NCBI RefSeq assembly: GCF_900496995.4
Contig: NC_044009.1
Coordinates: 54,338,964 to 54,402,963, forward strand
Source: Aquila chrysaetos chrysaetos
Taxonomy: Eukaryota; Chordata; Aves; Accipitriformes; Accipitridae
DNA: 64,000 nucleotides
Direction of reading: 5' to 3'
Both the position numbers and the translations under genes were made by a program. The notes beneath the pieces were generated by a model. The model ran no database searches. It had not been told where the DNA came from and worked only from the letters and a program-made list of their open reading frames with translations. Below, one piece after another: positions 36,437 to 47,640 of the stretch. Each line of letters begins with the position of its first letter. The stretch's first letter is position 1.

Positions 36437-37015
36437 TGTCGTGGTTTAACCCCAGCCAGCAACTAAGCACCATGCAGCTGCTCACTCACTCCCCCCGCCC
36501 CCCCCAGTGGGATGGGCGAGAAAATCGGGAAAAGAAGTAAAACTTGTGGGTTGAGATAAGAACAGTTTAATAGAACAGAAAAGAAGAAACTAATAATGAT
36601 AACACTAATAAAATGACAACAGTAATAATAAAAGGATTGGAATGTACAAATGATGTGCAGTGCAATTGCTCACCACCCACCGATTGACACCCAGTTAGTC
36701 CACAAGTGGCAGTTCTCCCCGCCCCCACTCCCCCAGTTTATACACTAGATGTGACGTCACATGGTATGGAATACCCTGTTGGCCAGTTTGGGTCAGCTGC
36801 CCTGGCTCTGTCCTGTGCCAACTTCTTGTGCCCCTCCAGCTTTCTCGCTGGCTGGGCTTGAGAAGCTGAAAAATCCTTGACTTTGGACTAAACACTACTT
36901 GGGAACAACTGAAAACATCCGCGTTATCAACATTCTTTGCATACTGAACTCAAAACATAGCACCGTACCAGCTACTAGGAAGACAGTTAACTCTATCCCA
37001 GCTGAAACCAGGACA
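36437..37015 (-). mobile_element. Nested solo LTR (family A, second subfamily)
   Basis: The + strand runs from TGTCGTGG to AAACCAGGACA. It lies between the provirus primer site and gag and is flanked by TATC on both sides, a partial target duplication. It is more divergent from the two proviral LTRs than they are from each other, so it is a later insertion of a related subfamily. Confidence 0.85.
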
Positions 37016-37031
37016 TATCTCAACCCTTCGG

Positions 37032-37049
37032 GCCCCATGTTGGGCACCA
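37032..37049 (-). other. Primer binding site of the provirus
   Basis: The minus strand reads TGGTGCCCAACATGGGGC eight bases after the 5' LTR. It resembles the 3' end complement of tRNA-Lys, with two differences that look like CpG decay. Confidence 0.7.
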
Positions 37050-37057
37050 AAAAGGAC

Positions 37058-37656
37058 TGTTGTGGTTTAACCCCAGCCAGCAACTAAGCACCACGCAACC
37101 GCTCGCTCACTCGCCCCCACCCAGTGGGTTGGGGGAGACGATCTGGAAAAAAAAAAAGTAAAATTCATGGGTTGAGATAAGAACAGTTTAATAGGACAGA
37201 AAGGAAGAAAATAATAATGATAATAATAATAAAATGACAATAATAATAATAATAAAAGAATTGGAATACACAAAACAAGTGATGCACAATGCAATTGCTC
37301 ACCACTCGCCAACCGATGCCCAGTTAGTTCCCAACTAGCAATCCGCTCCCCCCCCCCCCGGCCAACTCCCCCCCAGTTTATATACTGGGCATGATGTCAT
37401 ACACTCTGGAATATCCCTTTGGCCAGTTTCGGTCAGCTGTCCCAGCTGCGTCACCTCCCAACTCCTTGTGCCCCTCCAGCCTTCTTGCTGGCTGGGCATG
37501 AGAAGCTGAGAAATCCTTGATTTAGTACAAACACTACTTAGCAACAACTGAAAACATCAGTGTGTTATCCACATTATTCTCATACTAAATCAAAAACATA
37601 ACACTATAGCAGCTCCTAGAAAGAAAATTAACTCTATCCCAGCCAAAGCCAGGACA
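37058..37656 (-). repeat. Provirus 5' LTR (family A)
   Basis: The + strand runs from TGTTGTGGTTTAACCCC to CAGCCAAAGCCAGGACA. The minus strand has a TATATAAAC box near 37377-37385 and ATTAAAC near 37188. It contains ATA/ATT-rich microsatellite (37210-37260) and a C-run near 37348. Confidence 0.9.
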
Positions 37657-37661
37657 CATGG
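37657..37661. repeat. Target site duplication CATGG, right copy
   Basis: Identical to 29723-29727; it marks the right end of the provirus. Confidence 0.9.
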
Positions 37662-38941
37662 GCATCGTTTCTTACAGGCATCCAATGAGCGTCTATCACA
37701 GTCTTCCCTGGCATTTCTTGGAGGATGTATCTTATTCATGCCCATAAAGGTCTCAGACCAGGGTTGTGGGTTTTTTTTTCTGGTAGCCTCCTGCCATGTA
37801 AGTGTTTTATATTCTCCCAGTTGGGTGTTTTTTTCCATCACTGTCACATGTGCTTTGCTCTGGTTTCAGCCATGGCGGTTTTGTTTCCATGTCATCATTT
37901 TTCTCTCATTGATTTAGCAATAGTTTTTGTAATTGCAGTCTTCATCTTAGGTCTCTCTTTCAGGTCTCTCTTTCAGGTCTCTCTTAGGTCTCTCTCACCT
38001 TCACGACATTCTGCTTTTTTCTATTGGCTGTCAACCCCATTATTCCATAAAGGTCTTCCTAGACACACCCCCAACCCCCGGTTCATCATTCCATCTTCCA
38101 CGGACGCCTTTGCAGGGATAAGGTGGAGTACACTTGTGTTTCTAGGGTATATCTTAATTGCCAGACACTTTAAATTACTTTTCATGCAATTTTTCCAGGT
38201 GACATGTGAAGGGGTTTGGGTAGCACCCCAAGGGGATTGGACCCGTACATGTGGCTGCAGGTAGTGGGTGCCGTTGCTGAAAGGCAAAGTGGTGGTGTGG
38301 TGAAGTTCTGCAGTTACAGGGATGTATGATGTCTCATTGCTCAGTTATCTACTTTGTAAGCCACTTCTGTCATGTAGTGATGGGGACAGTACTGTTCATT
38401 TGTTTCATTTTATCGAAGGATAACAGCGTGATGGAGCAGGGTATGAGAGTGTAATATTTTCTGTTTTGTTTGCCACTACAGGCGCCTAAAGGCCAGCCCG
38501 CATTCAAGAGAGGGCGTGAGGATCACTGTTTTGACTGTTGGCAGAGGAAGGAACATCTTTCAGAGACCAAGGTGAAGTAGAGCTGTTATTCGGTTCAATT
38601 TTGTGCACAGGGGATACAGTTGTGGTGTGGGAGCTCTGACAGACAAAATGCAGTCAGTAGCTTCAAGGCCACTAGGGACATCGCAGAAGACGTGAGCACG
38701 GTCTTTGACTTGTCAAATGTTAGAACGGATTGTCAGTCTTATCTTGCTGAACTGTATTGCCTTCTGAAGTAACACATACTTATTCTGTACTGGGATTTGA
38801 GTTGCTTGGCCAGCATTGCCTTTGGCTTCTCTTTCTTGAGCTCATATGTTGACAAGAAGCAGCTCTCTCATCGACTGTTTAGGTCCAGGGAAAATAATTT
38901 TTTGTGTCAATTTTTTTGTGTGTGTTGATCTTGTTGTTTGT
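37662..38941. other. Intergenic, mostly unassigned
   Basis: A short GGTCTCTCTTTCA repeat (about 37950-37995) and the zinc-knuckle-like segment at 38482 are the only structures seen. Confidence 0.45.
38482..38580 (+). pseudogene. Small open segment with a CFDC...H zinc-knuckle-like pattern
   Basis: After the acceptor-like GCCACTACAG, 32 codons precede TAG and contain CFDCWQRKEHLSE. This has the first Cys pair and a His in roughly zinc-knuckle spacing, but the last Cys is absent. It may be a retroviral nucleocapsid remnant or chance. No neighbouring gag was recognised. Confidence 0.3.
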
Positions 38942-39783
38942 TGTATTGGGTTTGCGTGGCAAGGTTTTGGTAGTGAGGGTGTTACAGGGGTGGCTTCTGT
39001 AAGAAGCTGCTAGAAGGTTCTCCCATGTCCAACGGAGCCAATGCCAGCCGGCTCCAAGATGACCTGCTGCCGGCCAAGGCCGAGCCAATCTGCAATAGTG
39101 GTAGCGCCTCTGGGATAACAGATTTAAGAAGGGGAAAAAAGTTGCGGCAGGCACAGAAACTGCAGCCAAAGAGAGGAGTGAGAACATGTAAGAGAAACAG
39201 CCCTGCAGACCCCCAGGTCAGTGAAGAAGGAGGGGGTGGAGGTGCTCCAGGCACCGGAGCAGAGATTCCCCTGTAGCCCGTGGGGAAGACCATGGTGAGG
39301 CAGGCTGTCCCCCTGCAGCCTGTGGAGGACCCCATGCCGGAGCAGGTGGATGCCCAAAGGAGGCTGTGACCCCGTGGGAAGCCTGTGCTGGAGCAGGTTT
39401 TGTGGCAGGACCTGCGGGTCCATGGAGAGAGAAGCCCACGCTGGAGCAGGTTTGCTGGCAGGACTTGTGACCCCACGGGGGACCCATGCTGGAGCAGTCT
39501 GTGCCTGAAGGACTGCACCCCGTGGAAGGGACCCACACTGAAGCAGTTTGTGAAGAACTGCAGCCCGTGGGAAGGACCCACATTGGAGAAGTTTGTGGAG
39601 GACTGTCTCCTGTGGGAGGGACCCCACACTGGAGCAGGGGAAGAGTGAGGAGTCCTGCCCCTGAAGAGGATGAAGCGGCAGAGACAACCTGTGATGAACT
39701 GACTGCAACCTCCATTCCCTGTCCCCCTGCGCTGCTGAGGCTTTGGTGGGCACCTGGCCTCCAGCCAGGGTCAACGCACCACA
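38942..39783 (+). mobile_element. LTR, family E, copy 1 (with internal deletion)
   Basis: Begins TGTATTGGGTTTGCGTGGC and ends GGGTCAACGCACCACA. It aligns along its length with 49620-50612. It has a TTTAAGAAGG promoter-like block (about 39122) and internal tandem repeats around CTGGAGCAGGTTTGCTGGC. The poly(A)-signal region present in copy 2 is missing. The flanks TTTGT and TTTTT are a possible decayed target duplication. The ORFs on both strands here are repeat by-products. Confidence 0.75.
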
Positions 39784-40129
39784 TTTTTTTTTTCTGGTTT
39801 TTTTTGGCATTGATCTTATTCTTGCAAACACCTGTTCACCTTTCACATCTGTTCACACTTGGATCTGCTTCCAGTACAACATAGCTATGTTGTAAGACTT
39901 TTTAGTGCCATGTCATCTGACCGTAGTCTTTTGTACATGACTATTTTCCAGCAGCACAGTCTTGCGTTGCATTTCTTTCACAGCCCTCATTTGACAAAGC
40001 TGTCTATTGAGGGGTTCTCAGCACTGCTCTTCATAGAGTTAATTAAGAGCTCTTCATCCATAAAGGAAAAGTCCATGTCATTATGCCTGCCTCTCTCTCT
40101 TCCCCTGCCATTCCCCATGAATAGCAGAC

Positions 40130-41340
40130 TGAAGTAGTGGTTATTTTTGAGGTGTCACTCCGTTGATGTAGTTCTAAGCATCCCCTGTGGTTTGGGTTTT
40201 ACAAGTGGCCTGGCCCTGGCCTCACCACAGCAGACTGAAGAATAAGACTTGGGGCAGGCAAGCAGCCAAGGTAAAAAGAAGAGGGAGAGAAGAATTGCTA
40301 CAGGTGGGCCATGGGTTTGGGAGATACCTCAGCATGCCCTTTTTCCTCTGGCTTTTGCAGGTGCCCTGTGCAATCGTGGAGGGGTGAAGCTGCTTCCCGA
40401 TGAGGAGTCCTAGGAGGTAAGGATGTAGTTGGCTGGGTTGGGGTCCAACTGCAAAGTAGCATGAGGCAACTTGGTGATGTTTTTCCCTTTGGTTTTGTAG
40501 GTGCAGTGGAGGGCTCTCCTCAAAAGTGGCTGAGGATTTCAGATTAGGCTGGGTAGGAAAGAGAGGAGAGGCATGGCTGGTGATCACTTTCAAACACAAC
40601 GGTCACTTTGGTTTTCCAGGTGCCACAGGTAATATGCCAACCACACCAATCTCACTGTAGAATCAGAGTGGAGAAGGTGAGTGGAGTGACATGGTGGTTC
40701 TGAGGAGGGTGTTCTTGAGGAAGAGGTCTGTGGTGGCTGACATGACAGTGACTGATGGTGCTCTATTATTGTAGATGTTGAAGAGGAACGTGGTGATTGC
40801 AGGAACATCCTGGTTAGATGACATGATCCTTATCAAGAATGGGTTCTGATCCCCTGGGCACTCTGAAAGCTAAGTTGAGGGGCAAATGCTATGTCAGGGT
40901 GGGGGAAGGATAGGAATTGGACGATGCAGCAGGCAGGGTCTTTAAAGTCAGTGCTGTGGAGACGGCTGCTCAGGATCAGTTGTGTTTGGGTGCAGACAGA
41001 GGGTGCATGGTCTGTTCCGCATGATGCAAGCCTTTTCTGGGCAAGGCAGTTCCAGCCTGTGTCTGTGTTGCCAGTGTAGTTTGCATAGTCTGTGTTCTGT
41101 CCTATGCCATACTTTCTGCAGGTCTTGATGACCCCATTGCTCTTTGTGCTCGGTGAGCAGAGCAATGAGCAGTGCGACTGAGGAGGCGAGGAGAGTGCCA
41201 TAAGAATGTGGGGTGTCGGAGAGCAGAGCACCACTGCTGGTGGCTGTGACCATTTTATGCTGATTTTGTTTCTGTTTTGAAGGTATGAAGCGACATGGGA
41301 AACGGGATGACTGCGTGGGAGCTGACTCATGCAAGGTGAG
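40130..41340 (+). other. Exon-like module cluster, copy 1
   Basis: Contains exon-like pieces with splice-site consensus: 40361-40416 (56 nt, CAG before and GTAAGG after), one starting at 40501, one at 40620, one at 40775, and 41283-41335 (53 nt, GTGAGC after). The order and sequences recur in 41341-42420. Reading frames are short and stop-rich, so a spliced non-coding or decayed multicopy transcript is more likely than a protein gene. Confidence 0.45.
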
Positions 41341-42420
41341 CGATGAGCAGGAGACTGAAGTAGCTGTTATCTCTGAGGTGTCATTCTGTTGATGTAGCTA
41401 TAATCATCCCTTGTTGTTTGGGTGTTACAGATGGTGCGCAGGCCTCAATGGGGCAGCCTGAAGAACCAGACTCGGGGCCATTGAGCAGCTGTGGTTAAGG
41501 AGCAGGAGAGAAGAACCACTGCAGGCAACCTGTGGTTTTGGGCAGTATGCAAGCATGTGCTTTTCCTATCTTTTTTTTGCAGGTGCTGCATGCAGTACCA
41601 GAGGGCTGAAGCCAGATGCTGATGAGTGGTCTGAGAAGGTGAGTTGGTTGTTGGTCTGGTTGGGGAGTTGAATTGCAAAGTAGTATGAGGCAATTCTGTG
41701 AAGTGTTTTCATTTGGTTTTGCAGGCACCATGCATGTTCTCTTCAGAAATGGCTGAGGATTTGAGGTGAGTTGGTGGAGGTGAGAGCAGCAGCACAGTGG
41801 GCCCTGCAGAGTGGGTGATTGCTTCCAAGCACAGTGGTCATTTTATCATTGTGGCTTTCCAGGTGCCATGGGAGCTGCTGGACTCAACATCTGATTTTGG
41901 GAGGCAAGCAGGTGAGTGGGGTGATACTGCTTCTGAGGAAGGCATTGATGTGGAAGAGGCTGGTGTTGACTGGCTTGCCAGTGACTGGCAGCACTTTGTT
42001 TTGCGGATGACAGAGAAACCTGGCGCTTGCAGGAGCTTCCTGATTAGATGCTGTGGTCCTTGTCGAGGATGGATTCTGACCCCCCAGCAATCTGACAGCT
42101 AAGTTGAGGGGCACATGATGTGGGTGGGTGGGGTGGAGAGGGGTTGCAGAGTGGGACAGATGGGGGTTTAAAGTCAGCGCTGTGGAGAGAGCTGGTCAAG
42201 ATCAGTGATGTTTGGGCGCAGACAGAAAGTGTGGGGTCTGTCCTGCAGGATGTGAATGTGTGCTGGGCAAGGCAGTTCCAGCCTGTGTCTGTGTTGCAGT
42301 GTAGTTTATGTAGTCTGTGTTCTGTTCCTATGCCTTACCTTCTGCAGGTCTTGATGACCCCATTGCTCTTTGTGCTCGGTGAGCTCAGCACGCACCTCAG
42401 TATGCATCCATAGGGTCTTG
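41341..42420 (+). other. Exon-like module cluster, copy 2
   Basis: Tandem relative of the previous block. Exon-like pieces are 41583-41638 (56 nt), 41725-41765 (41 nt) and 41863-41911 (49 nt), each preceded by a pyrimidine tract and CAG and followed by GTGAG. The 56-nt piece matches 40361-40416 in length and partly in sequence. No protein family was recognised. Confidence 0.45.
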
Positions 42421-43330
42421 AACGCCTTGCCTCGTTGGCGTAGTGCCAGTCAAGCACTTCTTGTCTTGCACTTGAAGCTTAAAGTGTGGATCTGTCTTGT
42501 GTGTTTTGCCTCATAGATGTTTCTGGACGGTCATCTTTGCAGCAGTGATCCAGGCTGCATCAGTAGCTCTTCTCTTGTGAGTTCTGTTTCTGTGGGACCT
42601 TCTTCTGGGGGTTTCTTCCCCATGTCCTTACGTGGATCTTGGATCTTGGCGCCCAGCTTCTCACACATCCATCATCCCCGGTTTGATGGCAGCTTTCTGC
42701 CATGGGCTGTAGCATTTGACTCTTCTCTGGAGCTGCCATAGAGCATCAGTACTGTGCTGTCACGGAACTGCAGGTCTTCTTTGCCATTGACGTTTTCCCC
42801 CTGGGAGTCATTCTTCTTGTGTGTGGTCTTCTCGCATCTTTTGGTCACATTGTAGTGTCTGTGTGCAGCATTGGTCTGTGTGTGTGTTTGGGTTGGAGCT
42901 GTCCTGTCTGGTGGTGTAGCAACAGTACTGTGAGGGGCAGTGTAGCAGTACCATGCTGCACATGCTCTGTGTTGATCTGTCCAGTTTTTTTTGCATTGGA
43001 CCATATGGTCCATCTCTGGGTGAGTGGCCAGCAGCAGCCGCGTGACTTGTTTTATATTGTTTCTATTTCAGATGCAGAGTGACAAGCTGCGTGTCAAAGG
43101 GCAATGGAGGAGGCCAGTGGAGTGCTGTAAGAAGGTGGGCTAGCATGTGGTATGGGAGGGCAAGTGCAATTCTTGGTGGCTATGGCTAGCTTATGCTTTT
43201 TTTTTGTTTTATTTTGAAGGTGTGAAGCTACATGTAAAGCAAGCTGCCTGCACTGGAGCTCACTCAGGCAAGGTGAGCAATGAAGAGGTCTGACGTGGTT
43301 ACTGTTGAGGTGTCATGTTGCTGCAGATTG
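42421..43330 (+). other. Exon-like module cluster, partial copy 3
   Basis: 43072-43134 (63 nt, after TTTCTATTTCAG and before GTGGGC) and 43220-43272 (53 nt, before GTGAGC) resemble pieces of the earlier copies; the 53-nt piece equals 41283-41335 in length. The segment 42421-43030 between them has no recognised feature. Confidence 0.4.
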
Positions 43331-46300
43331 AATCATCCATCTGTCTCTGTTTCTCTGTCCTTCTTGTCTTTCCCCCCATTTCTCTGTCCTGTTCCTCCTT
43401 CAGTTTTTTTGTTCTCTGTCACTCTGTCCTTCTCCCGTCACTGTTTTTCCTCACTGCATCTCTGTCCTGCAGCCCAGTGCTGTTTTTTTCTTCTCCATCT
43501 ATCTGTCCCACTGCTCATCCTAGGCTTTTTCCCCTCCATCTCTGTCCTGCTCCCTGTCTTATTTTTGCCTGTCTTTCACTTTGTCCTGCCTCTGTGTCCG
43601 TTTTTTCTCTCTGTCGCCTTGTCTTGTTCCCTGTCCCTGTCCTTCTCTGACAATCTGTGTCCTGCTCCTTGTCCTTCTTTTCCCTCCTCCTTCTGTCCCC
43701 CATCCTTCTTTCTTTTTTGTCTTTCTATCCTTCTGCCTCAATGCTTCTTTCTCCATCTCTGTCCTGCTCCCAGCCCCTTGTTTCCTCTCACTGTCCCTCT
43801 GTCCTGCTTCCTGTCCCTTTTATTTCTGTCTTTATTTCTCTGTCCTGTTGCCTGTCCTGTCATTTCTTGCTATATCTCCCTGTCCAGCTGGCTCTCCCTT
43901 TTTTTGCTTTCTCTCCCTGTCTGTCCTGCTCCCTGGCCTTTTTTTGTCTTCCTCTGTCCTCTAGCCCATTGCTGGTTTGGGTCTTTTTTTCCCTTCTCGG
44001 TCTCTTTGTACAGCTCTGACCCTTTATTTCTCAATCCCTTTGTCCTGTTCCCTGTCCTTTTTCTCTCTCTGTCTGTATGTTCTGTGTCCTGTCACTGTCT
44101 TTGTCCCTCCTTTCTTCTCCTCGCCCCCCCATTTCTGTATCCCTCTGTCCTAATCACTGATCCTACATTTTCTTGCTCCATCTCTCTGCAGGGTTCCTCA
44201 TCCCTATTTTTCTTTATTTTTCTAGCTCTCTGACCTTTTATTTCTACCCTTGTCTCTCTCTCTGCTCCTCAGTCTTCTCCCTTGTCTTATTTTTCTCTTT
44301 CTAGTCCTCAGTTCTGCTCCCCATCACTGTGTTTTCTTCCTCCATTTCTCTGTCCTGCTCCCCATCCCTCTCTTTCTTTCTCCATCCTGCTGTGCTGCTC
44401 CCTGGTGCCCCACCCCTGCCCCACCTTGTGTCACTCATCTCTCCACCCCTCTGTCCTAGTCCCCATCCCTAATCTTCCTTTTCCATTTCTCTGTCCTGCT
44501 TTTGGTCCCTGTTTTTTCTCTGGCTCCATCTCCCTGTCATTCTCCCTGTTGTTCTTGCTTGCTGTCTATCCCAGTATCCTGCTCCCCATCCCTCTCTTTT
44601 TCTCTGTATCCCATTTTCTTGCTCCCTGTCCCTCACTTGTTTTCTGTATCCCTCACTCATTCCTCCTGCCCTTCCTTCCCTGTGCCCTCCTGCCTCTGGC
44701 CTGCTGTTTGTCACAGGTTTGTCTTTCTCCCGCTTTCTGTCTGGGTTCTGTCACTCTCTTTCTCTCTCTGTTCCTCTGTCCTTCCTCCAACCTGTATTTT
44801 CCTCTCTCTGTCCCTCTGCCCCTAATGCTTCTTTCTCCATCTCAGTCCTGCTCTCTGCCCCCTTTTCCCTCTCCCTGTCTATCTGTCCTGCTTCCTCTCC
44901 CTGGTTATTCTGCCTTTATTCCTCTGTCCTGCTGCCTGTCTCATTGTTTCTAGTTATAGCCCCCTGTCCAGCCAGCTGTCCGTTTTTTCCTTTCTATCTT
45001 CCCTACTCTGGCCCTACTTTTTCTTCCTCTGTGTCTATCTGGCAGCCCATCACTGGTTTTTTTCCTTCTCTATCTCTTTGTCTTAATCTGCATCTGGTTC
45101 CCCCCGCTGTCCCCAGTGCCTCTGTCCTGTTCCTTGTCCTGCTTTTTGTCTCTCTGTGTCTTGCACTCTATCCCCATCTTTTTCTCTCTCTCCCTCCTTC
45201 CTTTTCCCTCCTCTCTGTCCAGCAGCCCATTACCATTTTTTCCCTTCTCCATCTCTTAATCTACATCCGTTCTGCCCCCCTGCCCCAGTCTCTGCTTTTT
45301 GTCTCTCCATGTCCTGCGCTCTATCCTCGTCTTTCTCTCTCCCTCCTTCCTTTTCCCTCCTTCTTTTTCTCTGCATCCCTTTGCCCTGTTGCTCATCAGT
45401 ATTTTTCCCTTCCATTCGTCTGTCCTGCTCCCTGTCCCTTACTTCTCTGTCAGTCCCTCTGTCCTGTTGCCTATCATTATTTTTGCTGTCTGCATCCCAC
45501 TGCCCTGGTTCCCATTCATCTCTTTTGGCTCTATCCTCATGTCCTGCTCCCCAGCAGTATTTTTTTCTTTCTCCAGCTCTCTGACCTGCTCCCCGCCCTG
45601 CTGTTTTTCTCTCTGTCATTCTTTCCACTTCCCTGTACCTCTCTCTCTGCAACCTTGTGTCCTGCTTCCTGTCCCTCTCTGTGTATATCCCACTGTCCTG
45701 GTCCCTGTCCCTCTCTTTGCCTCTCTATCCCTCTGTCCTTGTCCTTGTCCCTGTTTTTACTTTCTCCATCTGTCTGTCCTGCTGCCCATCTCTGTCCAGT
45801 TCCCTTTCTGTTTTTTTTCCTCTCTTGGTTACTCTGCTTTTCTTCCTGTCCCTATTTTTTTTCTTTCCTCATCCCTCTGCCCTGCTCTGTGTTCTGTCCC
45901 TCCGACTCCTGCAGTGTGCTGCTGTGTGTTACCCGTCCTTCTCCCTGTTGATTTTTTTTCCCATATTGCTCTATTTTTCCGTCCTGCACCCTAGAAGTAT
46001 TTTTTTGTTCTCTGTATTTCTGTTCTGCCCATCATGATTTTGACGTTCTCCATTTCTCTCTCCTGCTCCCCACCCTTCCCTTTCTCCCTCTGTCATTCTT
46101 TCCTCTTCCCTATACTTCTGCTTTTCTGTGTTCTTGCATCCCACTCTGTCCATCCCTCCATCTCTTTCCATCAGTCTGTCTTGCTCCCCATCCCTCTTTT
46201 TCTTTCTACCTTTCTGATGTCATGTCCCCCCATCTCCACTTTTGTCCCAGTCTTTCTCTCTACATGCTCCTGTCATTCTCCTCCTCTTGCTCTTCTTGCT

Positions 46301-47480
46301 TTTTCTCACTTTTCCTCTATCCTGCTGCCCATCACTATTTTTTCCTCCTCCATCCCTTTGTCCTGCTCCCTGTCCACATCAATCTTTCCCTTTTGTTCTG
46401 CATCCAGTGTTTCTTTGTTTTCTCAATTTCAGTCCTTTTCTCCACACATTTTTCTCTCTGCTCCTCAGTCCTTCTCTCTCATCTTATTTTTCCCTTTCTG
46501 CCATCCCTCTCTTTCTCTGTGACCCTCTGCACCGTTCCTTTTCTTTTCTTTCTCCAATTCTGTGTCTTACCTGTCCCCCTCTCACTGTCTCTCTTCCTCT
46601 GTCCTGCTCCCTGCCCCTATCATTTATTGCTTTACCTCTCTGTCCTGCTCTCTGTCCCCATTTTCTCTCATGCTCCATCTCTCTGTCATTCTCTCTGTTG
46701 CTCTCGTTGGCTTTCCATCCCAGCGTCCTGCTCCCTGACCCTCTCTCTTTTGCAGTATGCTACTTTCTGGCTCCCTGTCCCTCACCTGTTTTCTGTATCC
46801 CTCTGTCTTTCCTCCTGTCTTTCCTTGTCCCTCTGGCCTGCTATGCCTCACTGTCTTTTTTCTTTCTTTCTCCATCTCTCTGCCTCGGTCCCGTCAATCT
46901 CCTCCTCTCTTAGTCTCTAACATTTCTTTCTCCATCTCTGCCCTACTCCCTGTCCCTTTTCTCTTATTTTCTGTCCCCTCCATCCTCCCCCTAACGTTTT
47001 GACTGTATAACTCCATACCACTTCCTATCCCATCGTTTCTCTCTATATCCCTCTGCCCAGCTTGCTGTCCCATTATTCTCCTCTGTCCTGCTCCCTGGCC
47101 TTGTTTCTCATCCTGCAGTCCATCACTTTTTTTTCTTTCTTCATCTCTTTAGTCTGATCCATCTGTCTCTCTTTTTTTCCTCACCCCTCCCTGGCTTGTT
47201 CCCTGTCTCTTTCTGTCTCTCCCTCCTTCCTTATTCCTGTAACTCAATTTCTCTCTTTATCCATCTGTTCTGCTACCTGCTTGTCACTTTCTCTCTCTCT
47301 CCCTCCCTCTGTTCTGCTCCCTGACCCTGTTTTTCTTTCACCATGTCCCTGCAGGGCTCTTCATCCCTTTTTTATTGATTTCTCCATCTCACTGTCCTTT
47401 TCCTTGTACCTTTCCTTCTCTGCTCCTCAGTCCGTCTCCCTCAGCTTATTTTTCTCTTTCTGTTCCTCTGTCCTGCTCCC
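43331..47480 (+). repeat. Pyrimidine-rich satellite, CT-rich part
   Basis: Over 4 kb of strongly pyrimidine-biased + strand built from words such as CTCTGTCCTGCTCCCTGTCCC and TTTCTCCATCTCTCTGTC, recurring about every 40-50 bases. Lack of A and G removes stop codons, so very long ORFs (up to 410 codons) appear in every + frame. They are Ser/Leu/Cys/Pro/Phe repeats without domains and are not called as genes. Confidence 0.85.
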
Positions 47481-47640
47481 CATCACGGTATGTTTGTTCT
47501 TGGTATCTGCTGTTCCAGTAACAACTGCTGAGTTGTTCCAAGGGAAGGGCAAGTGTACAGGCACCGATATCCATAGCAAACTCACTCCTGGGACATACAT
47601 GCATTAAGGAATAAACACTTGCTGTCTCCTTTGCACTTGG
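47481..47640 (+). other. Boundary segment with poly(A) signal
   Basis: Non-repetitive sequence after the satellite, with AATAAACA near 47610. It might end a transcript coming from the left; no ORF is supported. Confidence 0.3.

Larger units (their letters stand above)
29728..37656 (-). mobile_element. Full-length ERV-L-like provirus, inactivated
   Basis: Two related LTRs (29728-30296 and 37058-37656) flank, on the minus strand, a primer binding site, gag, protease, reverse transcriptase, RNase H, integrase and a polypurine tract, bounded by CATGG duplications. No env was found, which together with the YIDDI RT motif and 5-bp duplication favours an ERV-L-like (class III) element. The primer site resembles tRNA-Lys, which is more usual in class II, so the class is not certain. 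Each reading frame has stops or frameshifts, and key catalytic residues are changed. A solo LTR (36437-37015) and a second LTR-like insert (33553-33915) are nested in it. Confidence 0.9.

Noticed and set aside
39025-39884. Overlapping ORFs on both strands at 39.0-39.9 kb
   Set aside because: They fall in a family E LTR with tandem units; the same occurs in the copy at 49.6-50.6 kb.
43280-46920. Very long + strand ORFs (up to 410 codons) rich in Ser, Leu, Cys, Pro and Phe
   Set aside because: They lie in the pyrimidine-rich satellite, are open in all three + frames at once, and show no domain; absence of stops follows from composition.
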